Source of the DNA: Acidobacteriota bacterium
Lineage (GTDB): Bacteria; Acidobacteriota; Terriglobia; Terriglobales; Acidobacteriaceae
Assembly: GCA_021792135.1 (NCBI GenBank)
Contig: JAJYVF010000012.1
Span: forward strand, 1 to 64,000
Direction of reading: 5' to 3'
DNA length: 64,000 bases
In this document: positions 54,674 through 63,270 of the stretch, in pieces
Layout of the letters: each line of letters opens with the position of its first letter
How positions within the stretch are numbered: position 1 is the first letter of the stretch
Position numbers and translations under genes: made by a program
The notes under the pieces: model-generated
What the model was told of the DNA's origin: nothing
What the model saw: only the letters and a program-made list of their open reading frames with translations
Database searches by the model: none

Positions 54674-55567
54674 ATGAGTATTCCGCATTTCCGCAATGCC
54701 GATCCGAATTCGCCGGAGCCGGTTACCTTTCAGATATTGCAGCAGAGGAAGCACACGGGTCGCCCTATCGCGGCTCTGACTGCCTATGACTACGCCACGG
54801 CGCGGCTGGTGGATGAGGCCGGCATCGACCTGATCCTGGTGGGCGATTCGCTGGCCCAGGTGGTGCTGGGCTACGACAACACGCTGCCGGTCACGGTGGA
54901 GGAGATGCTGCACCACACGCGGGCGGTGCGGCGGGCGGTGCGGCGCGCAATTGTGGCCGCGGATATGCCCTGGGGCTCGTATCACGTCAGCGTCGCGGAG
55001 GGGGTGGCGAACGCCGTCCGCTTTGTGAAGGAAGCCGGGGCTCAGGCGGTGAAGATCGAAGGCGGAGCGAGCCGCGCGGAGCTGGTGGAAGCGCTGAGTG
55101 CCGCGGAGATTCCGGTGATCGGGCACCTGGGGCTGACGCCGCAGTCGGTGCACCGCATGGGCGGGTACCGGGTTCAGGGCAAAACGCCGGCGGCCGTCTC
55201 CGCGCTGCTGCACGATGCGCACACGCTGGAGGCGGCGGGCGCGGTGATGATGGTGCTGGAAGGCATGCCGCGGGAAGTAGCGGCACGCATTACGGGCGAG
55301 GTCGGCATTCCGACGATCGGCATCGGGGCCGGGCCGGACTGCGACGGCCAGATCCTGGTCATCCACGACCTGGTGAACCTGAGCTTCGCGCGGCCTGCGA
55401 AGTTCGTGCGGCAGTACGGCGACGCGGCAGCGCTCTTCCGCACGGCGATTGAGGGCTACCGGCGCGACGTGGAAGGGCGGGCCTTTCCGGACGATGCGGA
55501 AAGCTATCACCTGTCGAAAGAGGTGGCTTCGGCGCTGGAAAGCCCGGAGATGCGGCGCAAGGCCTGA
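54674..55567 (+). CDS. panB: 3-methyl-2-oxobutanoate hydroxymethyltransferase PanB
   Basis: A 297-residue TIM-barrel enzyme of pantothenate synthesis that adds a hydroxymethyl group from 5,10-methylene-tetrahydrofolate to alpha-ketoisovalerate, giving ketopantoate. Key segments: A-L-T-A-Y-D-Y-A-T-A (about residues 34-43), V-G-D-S-L-A-Q with the metal-binding Asp, D-M-P-W-G-S-Y, V-K-I-E-G-G, and I-G-H-L-G-L-T-P-Q-S. The C-terminal ~30 residues extend past the core. GGAG lies before ATG 54674. Its stop overlaps the panC start (TGATG), so the two are translated together. panD and panE are not nearby. Confidence 0.96.
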   Translation: MSIPHFRNADPNSPEPVTFQILQQRKHTGRPIAALTAYDYATARLVDEAGIDLILVGDSLAQVVLGYDNTLPVTVEEMLHHTRAVRRAVRRAIVAADMPWGSYHVSVAEGVANAVRFVKEAGAQAVKIEGGASRAELVEALSAAEIPVIGHLGLTPQSVHRMGGYRVQGKTPAAVSALLHDAHTLEAAGAVMMVLEGMPREVAARITGEVGIPTIGIGAGPDCDGQILVIHDLVNLSFARPAKFVRQYGDAAALFRTAIEGYRRDVEGRAFPDDAESYHLSKEVASALESPEMRRKA

Positions 55568-56415
55568 TGCGGATAGTCAGGACCATCGCCGAAACGCGCC
55601 GCGCGGTTGCCGATCTGAAAGAGCCGTCGCGCACCCTTGGGCTGGTGCCGACGATGGGGGCTCTGCACGAGGGGCATCTGTCGCTGGTACGGGCTGCGCG
55701 CAGCCGCTGCGACGCGGTGGTGGTCTCGCTCTTCGTGAATCCGACCCAATTCGGCCCTAATGAGGATCTCTCGAAATACCCGCGCACCTTTGAGGCGGAC
55801 TGTGCGCTGCTGGAAGCGGAGAAGGTGGATCTGCTTTTCGCCCCGGAGGCCGCGGAGGTGTATCCTCCGGGCGCGCAGACCTTCGTCGAGGTGGAAGATC
55901 TGTCGAGGCGGCTGGATGGCGCGTCCCGGCCGGGGCATTTTCGCGGCGTGGCGACGGTGGTGGCGAAGCTGTTCCACATCGTTGCGCCGAATCTGGCGTT
56001 TTTCGGGCAGAAGGATGCGGCTCAGGTGGCGGTGCTGCGGCGCATGGTGCGCGACCTGAACTTCGATGTGGAACTGGTAGTGTGCCCCATTGTGCGCGAG
56101 CCGGATGGGCTGGCCCTCAGCTCGCGCAACCGCTACCTGTCGGCGGAGGACCGGCGGCATGCGCTGGTGCTCAGCCGCGCGCTGCGCAGGGTTGAGGAGC
56201 AGGCTGCCGCGGGCGTGGTGGATGCGGAGCCGCTGCTGGCGGCGGGACACGCGGTCGTGGCTGAGGAGCCGGCGGTTCGGCTGGATTACTTCCGCGTCGT
56301 CGATACGGACACGCTGGAGGACCTGCCGCGTATCGATCAGGGCGCGCTGATCGCGGTGGCCGCGTGGGTCGGACCGGCGCGCCTCATTGACAACGCGCTG
56401 CTTCCTCCGCGCTGA
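55567..56415 (+). CDS. panC: Pantothenate synthetase PanC
   Basis: A 282-residue nucleotidyltransferase that joins pantoate and beta-alanine with ATP. Motifs are V-P-T-M-G-A-L-H-E-G-H (about residues 27-37), F-V-N-P-T-Q-F-G-P-N-E-D, the F-F-G-Q-K-D-A segment near residue 140, and P-D-G-L-A-L-S-S-R-N (KMSKS-like) near 178-187. It overlaps panB by one base (TGATG) and ends three bases before the convergent cytochrome c gene, so the two stop codons nearly meet. It completes two of the four pantothenate steps here. Confidence 0.96.
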   Translation: MRIVRTIAETRRAVADLKEPSRTLGLVPTMGALHEGHLSLVRAARSRCDAVVVSLFVNPTQFGPNEDLSKYPRTFEADCALLEAEKVDLLFAPEAAEVYPPGAQTFVEVEDLSRRLDGASRPGHFRGVATVVAKLFHIVAPNLAFFGQKDAAQVAVLRRMVRDLNFDVELVVCPIVREPDGLALSSRNRYLSAEDRRHALVLSRALRRVEEQAAAGVVDAEPLLAAGHAVVAEEPAVRLDYFRVVDTDTLEDLPRIDQGALIAVAAWVGPARLIDNALLPPR

Positions 56416-56418
56416 GAG

Positions 56419-56901
56419 CTATTCGCCTGCGTGCTGCTCGGCGCCCGGAGGTCCATGGTGCTCCGGCGGAATGACGAAGACCGGCGGCATCTTGTGGCCG
56501 CGGTGGCAGGTGCCGCAGGTTACGTGCTTGTCCTCGGGCTTTGCATCGGGATCGTGAATCTGGGAGATGAACTTCTCATTGATGTCCCGGCTCATCAGCA
56601 TCATGGTGCGGGCGGTGCGCTTTTCGGGCTTGGCGTCGGAGGCGAAGTCGAGCTTGTGGGTCTGCGGGTTCATCTCGTGGCAGAAGCCGCATTTGACGCC
56701 CAGCGATCCGGCAAAGCCGTGCATGATCTTCTTCAGATCGTCGGGGGAGATGTTCTTCGGCAGCACCTTCAGGTTGGTGGGCTTGGGAAAGGGCTCATGG
56801 CCGTGGCCCGGAGGGCCGGCCTGAGCAGCGGCCGGGTGTGCGGCCACGGCGAGCGCGAGGCTCGCAAAGAAGACTCCTGCGACACGAATCCGGTTCTGCA
56901 T
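56419..56901 (-). CDS. Exported c-type cytochrome (PRC cytochrome c family, two CXXCH)
   Basis: A 160-residue periplasmic protein with signal peptide (cleavage near A-A-A-Q-A). Two haem c attachment motifs are C71-G-F-C-H75 and C129-G-T-C-H133. The segment N-L-K-V-L-P-K-N-I-S (about residues 43-52) and R-T-A-R-T-M-M-L-M with the Met ligand region match the family of photosynthetic reaction centre cytochrome c subunits (PF02276-like). In Acidobacteriota such proteins occur without photosynthesis, so it probably carries electrons in respiration. The Pro/His-rich end is not conserved. The cytochrome bc unit at 60.6-63.8 kb is a possible partner, but distance and separate orientation do not prove it. 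Confidence 0.85.
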   Translation of the reverse strand: MQNRIRVAGVFFASLALAVAAHPAAAQAGPPGHGHEPFPKPTNLKVLPKNISPDDLKKIMHGFAGSLGVKCGFCHEMNPQTHKLDFASDAKPEKRTARTMMLMSRDINEKFISQIHDPDAKPEDKHVTCGTCHRGHKMPPVFVIPPEHHGPPGAEQHAGE

Positions 56902-57003
56902 CTGCTGGTTTCCTGAGTTGGGGATGAGAAATCGACGGCAAAGAAACTCTGGGCCATCTTACACAAGTCGCCGGACAGGCATTGGGTTGGTGACCGCGGG
57001 AAC

Positions 57004-57603
57004 TCAGCGGGAGACGAAGCGGCTGCCGGCCATGGCGAAGCGCAGGGGACGCTCAGCGGCTTTGCGGATGCCAACGCGGGGCGTAACGGCGATTTCCGGG
57101 GGCAGCCAGCCATCGTCTTCGATGTGGAGCCCGGAGCGGGAGCTGGTGACGTCGATGCCGTTGTGGGTTTCGCGGGTGATGCCCAGCGCCTGGCACAGGC
57201 GGCCGGGCCCGGAGGCGATGAGGCGCGAAGAGCCATGCTGTGCAAGGCCGCGCAGCTGCGTCATCGCCGCGATGCCTTCCACCGGCTCCAGCGCGCGCAG
57301 CAGCACGCATCCGGCCTGCCCCTCAGGCTCGCAGGAGATGTTCAGGCAGAAGTGCATGCCGTAAATGAAATAGACGTAGGCGAATCCCGGCGGCCCGAAG
57401 AGGACGGCGTTGCGTTTAGTTTTTCCGGCGAAGGCGTGCGCGGCCGGGTCGTCGAGGCCGAAGTAAGCTTCGGTTTCCACGATGCGGCCCGCGAGGATGC
57501 GGCGTTCGAAGCGCCGCACCAGCAGCTTGCCAAGTAATGCGCGCGCTACAGCATCAGGAGGGTGCTCATAGAACGCGCGCGAAAGAATGGTCCTGCGGGG
57601 CAC
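57004..57603 (-). CDS. 3-methyladenine (alkyladenine) DNA glycosylase
   Basis: A 199-residue DNA repair enzyme of the AAG/MPG family. The catalytic Glu45 lies in I-V-E-T-E-A-Y-F-G, matching human E125. Next come the N-A-V-L-F-G-P-P-G-F-A-Y-V-Y segment (about residues 65-78) and M-H-F-C-L-N-I-S, then A-S-G-P-G-R-L-C near residue 130, all conserved in the family. It excises alkylated purines. The start is GTG 57603 with no clear ribosome site; an upstream alternative was not found. Length is normal. Neighbours are unrelated. Confidence 0.92.
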   Translation of the reverse strand: MPRRTILSRAFYEHPPDAVARALLGKLLVRRFERRILAGRIVETEAYFGLDDPAAHAFAGKTKRNAVLFGPPGFAYVYFIYGMHFCLNISCEPEGQAGCVLLRALEPVEGIAAMTQLRGLAQHGSSRLIASGPGRLCQALGITRETHNGIDVTSSRSGLHIEDDGWLPPEIAVTPRVGIRKAAERPLRFAMAGSRFVSR

Positions 57604-57631
57604 AGGAAGATTCTTTCACGCGCAAGCATCC

Positions 57632-58870
57632 TTACCAGTTGGTGATCGATCCGTCGGGGCGGAAGTAGGTCTGGGCACGCGCCGTCACGGGTTCGGTGAA
57701 CTCGGCCAGCTTCGTCAGGTGCGAGTAGTCGAGCTCGACGCCGAGGCCGGGACGCTCGTTGGGATAGAGCTTTCCGTCCTTGAAGTCGAGACACTGCTTC
57801 AGGTAGGGCAGCTCTCGGCCCTGATAGTTGTATTCCATCAGCACCGGGCCGGAAAAAGTGCTAAGGCAGTTGACCAGAGCGGCGGTGGCGATGGGGCCGG
57901 TGAAATGGGGAACCATGCCGACGAAGTGCGTTTCGCAGAGAGCGGCGATCTTCTTCATCTCGGTGATGCCGCCGACGTTGGGCAGCGTGGCGCGCAGGTA
58001 GTCGATGTCGTGATTTTCGATAAGGCGGTTGAAGTCCCAGCGATTGCCCCATTCTTCACCGGCGGCGAGCGGCACGTTCACTTTGTTGCGGAGGATGGGG
58101 AGATCCTGCTGGAAGGCTTCGGCCCGGACCGGATCTTCGACAAAGAAGGGCGCGAGGTCCGTGATTTCGTTGCAGCCGCGGATGGCATCGGATAGGTCGA
58201 AGCGCTGGTGGAAGTCGATGACCCAGTCGCCGTCGGGGCCAACGCCCTCGCGCGCCTGCTCGCATTCCTGGCGCAGGTGGCCGAGCCTGGCGCTGGTATT
58301 GAAGGTGGTGTTCGCCGGTACATCCAATGCACCGAAACGAAAGGCGCGGTAGCCGGCCTCGATGGTGAGGTGGGCGCGTTCGCGGATGCCCATACCCGGG
58401 GTGACGCCGGGAATGATCCCTGCCGTGTTGTACAACTCGCAGTAATTGCGGACGGTGCCGCCGAGAAGCTCGTGAACCGGGCAGTTGAGCACCTTGCCTT
58501 TGATGTCCCAGAGCGCGAGGTCGAGAGCGCCGATAGCGTCGCTTCGTTCGCGCCCCGCGGGATAGAAGAAGGCGCGGTTCATATCCTGCCAGAGCTCCTC
58601 AATGTGCTGCGGATCTTTGCCGATGAGGCGGCCGGCGGACGGGTAGAGCGTGTCTTTCACGCCGCCTTCGCCGATCCCGGTAATGCCCGCATCGGTTTCG
58701 ACGGTGACGACGATATTGCTCTGATTGAACAGAGGATTGAGATCGGGAGGAACCCACGCCCGCACGCGTATGACCTTCATTGTGGGGATCGAGGCAAAGG
58801 CCATGGGGGCGCGGAGCGAACTCACAGCTGCAACCGATGCCAGCTGGCGCAGAAAGGACCTTCTGTTCAT
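57632..58870 (-). CDS. Tat-exported enolase-superfamily protein (galactonate dehydratase-like)
   Basis: A 412-residue mandelate racemase/muconate lactonizing enzyme-type protein. The N-terminus M-N-R-R-S-F-L-R-Q-L is a twin-arginine signal (R-R-x-F-L), so it is exported folded. The enolase N-terminal capping domain covers about residues 30-150, and the barrel shows metal ligands in D-F-H (about residues 220-222), F-V-E-D-P and A-A-G-E-E-W-G, plus a conserved His in V-P-H-F. These match the D-galactonate dehydratase subgroup. A periplasmic member of this family is unusual, since sugar acid dehydratases are normally cytoplasmic. It ends 28 bases before the glycosylase gene. The substrate may be an extracellular sugar acid; specificity unproven. 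Confidence 0.85.
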   Translation of the reverse strand: MNRRSFLRQLASVAAVSSLRAPMAFASIPTMKVIRVRAWVPPDLNPLFNQSNIVVTVETDAGITGIGEGGVKDTLYPSAGRLIGKDPQHIEELWQDMNRAFFYPAGRERSDAIGALDLALWDIKGKVLNCPVHELLGGTVRNYCELYNTAGIIPGVTPGMGIRERAHLTIEAGYRAFRFGALDVPANTTFNTSARLGHLRQECEQAREGVGPDGDWVIDFHQRFDLSDAIRGCNEITDLAPFFVEDPVRAEAFQQDLPILRNKVNVPLAAGEEWGNRWDFNRLIENHDIDYLRATLPNVGGITEMKKIAALCETHFVGMVPHFTGPIATAALVNCLSTFSGPVLMEYNYQGRELPYLKQCLDFKDGKLYPNERPGLGVELDYSHLTKLAEFTEPVTARAQTYFRPDGSITNW

Positions 58871-59133
58871 TCCCGGGAACTCTCCTTCTCATGCGGCTCT
58901 GCCGGAGGGCGGCAGAACCCGGATGCACGATGTGTTGGCAGGCGCTCAGACGCCGGCCCCCTATCATTTCATGCGAATAAGATCCTGAAAACCAGGATCG
59001 CTCTGGCACGCCTGAGAGCCTGCAGGGGCGAAGACCGGGTCGGCCCGGGCCTGTTGCACATGCGGGCACCATCGGAGCGGGCGCGGTGAGGCATAAAATG
59101 GAGTTAATCTCCTGCCGGGATAACATCTGACAC

Positions 59134-60018
59134 GTGCGCTCCGAACTGGAAAAGGCCATCGCACTTCTGGGGAAGCGAGATGCTGAGAGTTTCCAGCATG
59201 CGCTTGGCCTGCTGCGGAAAACGGTCTTTTCGTTCAGCATGAAGGTTTGCGGTCATCGCGAAGATGCGGAAGACACGGTGCAGGAGGTGCTGCTGAAATC
59301 GCTTCCGCACCTGACCCGGCTGCAGGATCCGCAGGCGCTTTCCGCCTGGCTGTATACGGCCGCAAAGAACCGCTGCTGGCAAAGCCGGAGACGAGCGTCG
59401 TATCAGCGTTCCGTGCCGCTGGACGCGCTGGCGCCGGACGAAGCCGAACTGAAGACGCTGCTGCTGGCCGATGCCGCGCCCGATCCGGAAAGGCAGGCCT
59501 CCAGGCAGGAGGATCATCAGCTGCTGCATCAGGCGGTGCTGCGCCTGCCTGTGCAGTATCGAATCGTCCTGGTTCTCCACGACATGGAAGAGCTGGATAC
59601 CGAGCAGCTGGCGAAGATTCTTTCGCTGCAGCCGGGAACGGTCCGCATCCGGCTGCATCGCGCGCGCCTGATGATGCGGAAAGAGATGGCAAAGCTGCTG
59701 CAGGGCGCCGCCGAGAAGCCGTCGGCGAAGAAGGCGGCAAGGAAGGCGGCCGCGCGGCGCGGCCCTGAGTGCCGGGAGATTTTCTCCAATCTTTCCGACT
59801 ATCTCGATGGCAGGCTGCAGCCGGAGACGTGCGACCGGATGCGCCATCACATTGAGGCCTGTCCGGCATGCGTTGCGTTTATCCGGGACCTGAAGCGCGC
59901 TATCGACCGCTGCCGCTCGCTCGATCTGAGCCCTGACTCGGAAGCGTCGCCGGTGCTGCGCCGACTGCTGACCCAGGAATATCTCCGCCTCCTGAAGAAG
60001 TCCCCTCCCGATCTGTAA
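59134..60018 (+). CDS. ECF-type sigma factor fused to a zinc-finger anti-sigma domain
   Basis: A 294-residue protein joining two normally separate parts. Residues 25-90 form sigma region 2 (G-H-R-E-D-A-E-D-T-V-Q-E-V, residues 40-52; W-L-Y-T-A-A-K-N-R). Residues 130-185 form region 4 with D-T-E-Q-L-A-K-I-L and G-T-V-R-I-R-L-H-R-A-R. A Lys/Ala-rich linker (residues 192-209) leads to a zf-HC2/ZAS domain: C213, then H239-x3-C243-x2-C246. ZAS domains normally sit in membrane anti-sigma factors; here there is no membrane segment. Intramolecular inhibition released by oxidation or zinc loss is plausible but inferred. The start is GTG 59134 with a weak ribosome site. The OsmC-type gene follows 105 bases later. 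Confidence 0.87.
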   Translation: MRSELEKAIALLGKRDAESFQHALGLLRKTVFSFSMKVCGHREDAEDTVQEVLLKSLPHLTRLQDPQALSAWLYTAAKNRCWQSRRRASYQRSVPLDALAPDEAELKTLLLADAAPDPERQASRQEDHQLLHQAVLRLPVQYRIVLVLHDMEELDTEQLAKILSLQPGTVRIRLHRARLMMRKEMAKLLQGAAEKPSAKKAARKAAARRGPECREIFSNLSDYLDGRLQPETCDRMRHHIEACPACVAFIRDLKRAIDRCRSLDLSPDSEASPVLRRLLTQEYLRLLKKSPPDL

Positions 60019-60123
60019 CGAACCCCGTTCCGCCGGCGTTTCAGAAGTGTGGCGGCATCCGAAACCGGCGCTCCCCGGAGCGTACCCAGGAAACTGGATT
60101 GGCAAGACAGGAAAGGAAGAACC

Positions 60124-60564
60124 ATGGAAGTGCAGGTAACCCAGACCGATGGAATGCGCTTCGCGATTCGAGCCCGCGCCCATACCATCGTGAGCGATCA
60201 GCCGGCGGAGAACGGCGGCGCCGATGAGGGGATGACACCCCCTGAACTGCTGCTCGCTTCGCTCGGGTCGTGCGCCGCGTTCTATGCCGCGCAGTACCTG
60301 AAGACGCGCAGGCTGGCGGAAAGCGGAGTCGAAGTCTCCGTGAGCGCCGAGAAGCTGAAACCGCCGGCGCGGCTCGGGAAGTTTCGCATCGATGTGATCT
60401 CTCCCGTGGTTCTCACGGACGAGCAGCAGCAGGGGCTGCTGCGGTCGGTGCATCAGTGCCTGGTGCACAACACGCTGCTCTCGCAGCCGGAGATTGCCAT
60501 CAGCCTGGTTCGCCAGGGTCAGGCCGCGGAGTCGCACGCCGCCGATGTGCTGACTCCGGCCTGA
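60124..60564 (+). CDS. OsmC-family peroxiredoxin-like protein
   Basis: A 146-residue protein of the OsmC/Ohr fold. The two thiols that reduce organic hydroperoxides are C50 (L-G-S-C-A-A-F-Y) and C112 (H-Q-C-L-V-H-N-T-L). The P-P-E-L-L-L-A-S-L start of the central helix is typical. AAGGAAG precedes ATG 60124; an upstream in-frame start at 60049 would reach back near the sigma factor stop and is less likely. Following the sigma/zinc-finger fusion, it could be a target of a thiol-stress response; this is inference. It converges on the cytochrome bc unit. Confidence 0.88.
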   Translation: MEVQVTQTDGMRFAIRARAHTIVSDQPAENGGADEGMTPPELLLASLGSCAAFYAAQYLKTRRLAESGVEVSVSAEKLKPPARLGKFRIDVISPVVLTDEQQQGLLRSVHQCLVHNTLLSQPEIAISLVRQGQAAESHAADVLTPA

Positions 60565-60576
60565 CCTGGTCTGGGT

Positions 60577-63258
60577 TCACTGGTTGCCGGCAGGGGCGGG
60601 CATGGAACGAATAAAGGCTATCAGTGCGCGCATGTCTTCCGGGTTCAGGTTGGTAAGGGGCATACCGCCTCTCTGCATCCGCTGTGAGTGGTGCCGCAGC
60701 AGGTTCTCCAGAACGTCTGCGGGAAGCAGCGAAGCAGTGCCGGCCAGCGGCGGGGCGGCAATGGTTCCATGCAGGCCGCCGACTCCGTGGCAGGTTTCGC
60801 AGGACATGCGCTGGAAGATGCGCTGACCCTGCTGCGCCAGCGGGCTGAGAGGCGCCGCCGCCGGAGGAGGCGCGGCAGCGGCGGGTGCCGCGGCAGCTGA
60901 CTGGACTGGCTGTGCACCGGCGACCTGCGCTGCGGCCGCAGCCTGTGCAGCCCCCGGAGCGGCGGCTGCAGGCTCGAGGCTGGAGAGATAGCTCACCAGC
61001 TGCTGAATCTGCGTGTCGGTGAGATTGAAGGTAGGCATGCCTCCGGCGCGCATTGCGGCGGTGGGGTGGCGCAGCAGGCCCGCCACCTGGCCGTCAGGAA
61101 ATTTCCGTGTGATGCCGACCAGCGAGGGAGCAAAGCGGGTTCCGTGGGCTGTGGGCCCATGGCAGGCCGCGCATCCCTCGGAGAGGAAGAGGGCGCGTCC
61201 GGGACTGGGCTGGACAGCTGCGGCGGGAGCAGGTGCTGCGGCCGCAGGAGCCGCAGCGGGCGCGGGGGCAAGAGCATTCGCCGCCACCGGCGCCGTGGGT
61301 GAAGCCGAGCCGGCGGCCGGCATTTCCGGATAGGGAACGCTGCCTCCCTCCGAGACAGGCGGCGGCGCCGGTGCCTGCTGCCGGGGCTGCTGGGGTGAGC
61401 GCAGCGTGCGCAGATAGCCGATCAGCAGATTACGCTGTTCGGCGGTCCCGGAGAAGGCAGGCATGCCTCCGGCTCTCATCCTGGCTGTGGGATTTTCGAG
61501 GGCCTGCGCCAGCTGGGCATCGGAGAGATGTGCGATGAGCGGCGCCAGCGCGGGAGCGCGTCCGCCCTCTCCGGCTGGGCCATGGCAGGCAAAGCAGGCG
61601 TGCTCCTGAAACAGTTCGTGACCCGCGGCGGTTGCGGCCGAAACCTGCGGCGCAGCGGCCGGCGGTGGCGCGACCGCGGGTGCGGCCCCGCCGGGAGCTG
61701 TGGAGGCGGCCTCGCGCACGGCGGACAGCGGTTCCGCAGGCGCCCCGGAAGAGGCCTGCACGTACGCCGCACTGGTGCCGATGACGCCCAGATAGGCGAC
61801 GAGGGCATTCATATCGGCGCCGGAGATATCGACGGCAGGCATGTGGCCGGCGCGCATACCTGCATTTGGATTGTGCAGCAGCGCAACCAGCTGCGGTTCA
61901 GGAAACTTCGTCGTTACACCCTGCAGGCTGGGCGCGACCGTGGTGCCCAGGCCAACATCGCCGTGGCATCCGGAGCATCCGTGGGCCTGAAAGATGCCTC
62001 TTCCCTGCGAGACCAGGGGGTTGACCGGACCGGCAGGCAGAGCGAGCGGGCCGGTGGCGCCGGGAGATTCGATGTACGGCCGAAAGGGGGCAGCGGTGTA
62101 CGCCTCTTCCTGCTGTCTCTGCAGAGCAAGCTGCGCGGCAATGGCCGGATCGTCGCGGTCGTCAACCCGGCTCCTGACGCCCAGGAAGATGGTCCCGAGC
62201 AGAACCACCGAGACGGCGAGCACCGGAATCGGCCTGCGCCATGGCCGGCGCTCGAGCCTGCGGTCGAGGAACGGCAGCAGGAAGAAGAGCAGGGCCAGAA
62301 CGGCAGGAGTGATCACGACCGCGAACACCACCTTCGGCCCTTCCCAGAACTTGAGCCATTCGAACGCGGGCAGATAATACCACTCGGGCCGGGGCAGGTA
62401 GTGCGTGTCCGCGGGGTTGGCGATGGGTCCCAGCCCCACCGGACGGGCGTATGCCAGGAATCCCAGACCCGCCATGAGGAGCAGCGCGAAAGCCATATCC
62501 ATGAGAACCTGGCGCGGATAGAAGCCCTCGGGAGGGAGTTTGGGTGCTACGGGGTCTTCCTGGATGGGACCGGCTGCGCCAGCCTTGCGGAAGAGGAAGA
62601 TGTGAATGGCGATAAAGGCGAAGATCGCCCCGGGCAGGACAAAAACGTGGGCGACAAAAAAGCGCGACAGGGTGAGGGTGCCGATGGTATCGCCGCCACG
62701 CAGCAGGCGCGTGAGCCACTGGCCGATCCAGGGCACCTGGCCGACGATATTTGTCCCGACGGCGGTTGCGAAATAGGCCTTCTGATCCCAGGGAAGCAGA
62801 TAGCCGGTGAAGCCCATGCCCAGCACGAAGAGGGAGAGCGTCGCTCCGGAGATCCAGAGCAGCTCGCGCCTGCCCTTGAAGGAGCCGTACAGGAAGGTTT
62901 GCAGGAAGTGGAGGACCAGCACGATGATCATCGCGCTGGAGCCGTAGTAGTGGAGGCTGCGCAGGAAGTCGCCTGCCGCCACCTGTTTGGTGATGTAGGC
63001 AACGCTGGTGTGCGCGGTTTCCGCCGAGGGAACGTAATAGAGCGCGAGGCAGACGCCGGTGATGATCTGGGAGATGAAGATGAACAGCAGTCCCGAACCA
63101 AACACGTAGGCGAATCGCGCTCCGCCGGGAATCGGCTCGTCGAGGGATTCCCTCATCAGCTTGTCGACGCCGGCCCGCCGGTCAAGCCAGTGGAACAGGC
63201 GGGTTCGGGCACTGGCGCCGCGCGGGGCGGCAGAGGTTACTTCGTGCTTTTCATCCAC
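60577..63258 (-). CDS. Cytochrome b fused to four tandem cytochrome c domains
   Basis: An 893-residue membrane protein. Residues 1-365 are an eight-helix cytochrome b (b6 plus subunit IV in one chain). Haem b ligands are H103/H117 and H204/H219; the 14 and 15 spacings are the b6-type pattern. The Q-site motif is P291-E-W-Y294. From about residue 415 come four cytochrome c units with C428-S-G-C-H, C555-F-A-C-H, C696-A-A-C-H and C820-E-T-C-H, each followed about 40-45 residues later by a candidate Met ligand (M473, M599, M741, M866) in a G-x-M-P setting. Ala/Pro-rich linkers separate units 2-4. No separate cytochrome c1 or f gene is seen in this window, so these domains probably take its role. 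The Rieske gene is just upstream. Confidence 0.92.
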   Translation of the reverse strand: MDEKHEVTSAAPRGASARTRLFHWLDRRAGVDKLMRESLDEPIPGGARFAYVFGSGLLFIFISQIITGVCLALYYVPSAETAHTSVAYITKQVAAGDFLRSLHYYGSSAMIIVLVLHFLQTFLYGSFKGRRELLWISGATLSLFVLGMGFTGYLLPWDQKAYFATAVGTNIVGQVPWIGQWLTRLLRGGDTIGTLTLSRFFVAHVFVLPGAIFAFIAIHIFLFRKAGAAGPIQEDPVAPKLPPEGFYPRQVLMDMAFALLLMAGLGFLAYARPVGLGPIANPADTHYLPRPEWYYLPAFEWLKFWEGPKVVFAVVITPAVLALLFFLLPFLDRRLERRPWRRPIPVLAVSVVLLGTIFLGVRSRVDDRDDPAIAAQLALQRQQEEAYTAAPFRPYIESPGATGPLALPAGPVNPLVSQGRGIFQAHGCSGCHGDVGLGTTVAPSLQGVTTKFPEPQLVALLHNPNAGMRAGHMPAVDISGADMNALVAYLGVIGTSAAYVQASSGAPAEPLSAVREAASTAPGGAAPAVAPPPAAAPQVSAATAAGHELFQEHACFACHGPAGEGGRAPALAPLIAHLSDAQLAQALENPTARMRAGGMPAFSGTAEQRNLLIGYLRTLRSPQQPRQQAPAPPPVSEGGSVPYPEMPAAGSASPTAPVAANALAPAPAAAPAAAAPAPAAAVQPSPGRALFLSEGCAACHGPTAHGTRFAPSLVGITRKFPDGQVAGLLRHPTAAMRAGGMPTFNLTDTQIQQLVSYLSSLEPAAAAPGAAQAAAAAQVAGAQPVQSAAAAPAAAAPPPAAAPLSPLAQQGQRIFQRMSCETCHGVGGLHGTIAAPPLAGTASLLPADVLENLLRHHSQRMQRGGMPLTNLNPEDMRALIAFIRSMPAPAGNQ

Positions 63259-63270
63259 GGTATCGCCTCA

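Noticed and set aside
54674-56415. A panD gene within the pantothenate operon
   Set aside because: Only panB and panC are present; the pyruvoyl protein at 23984 has the arginine decarboxylase motif, not that of PanD.
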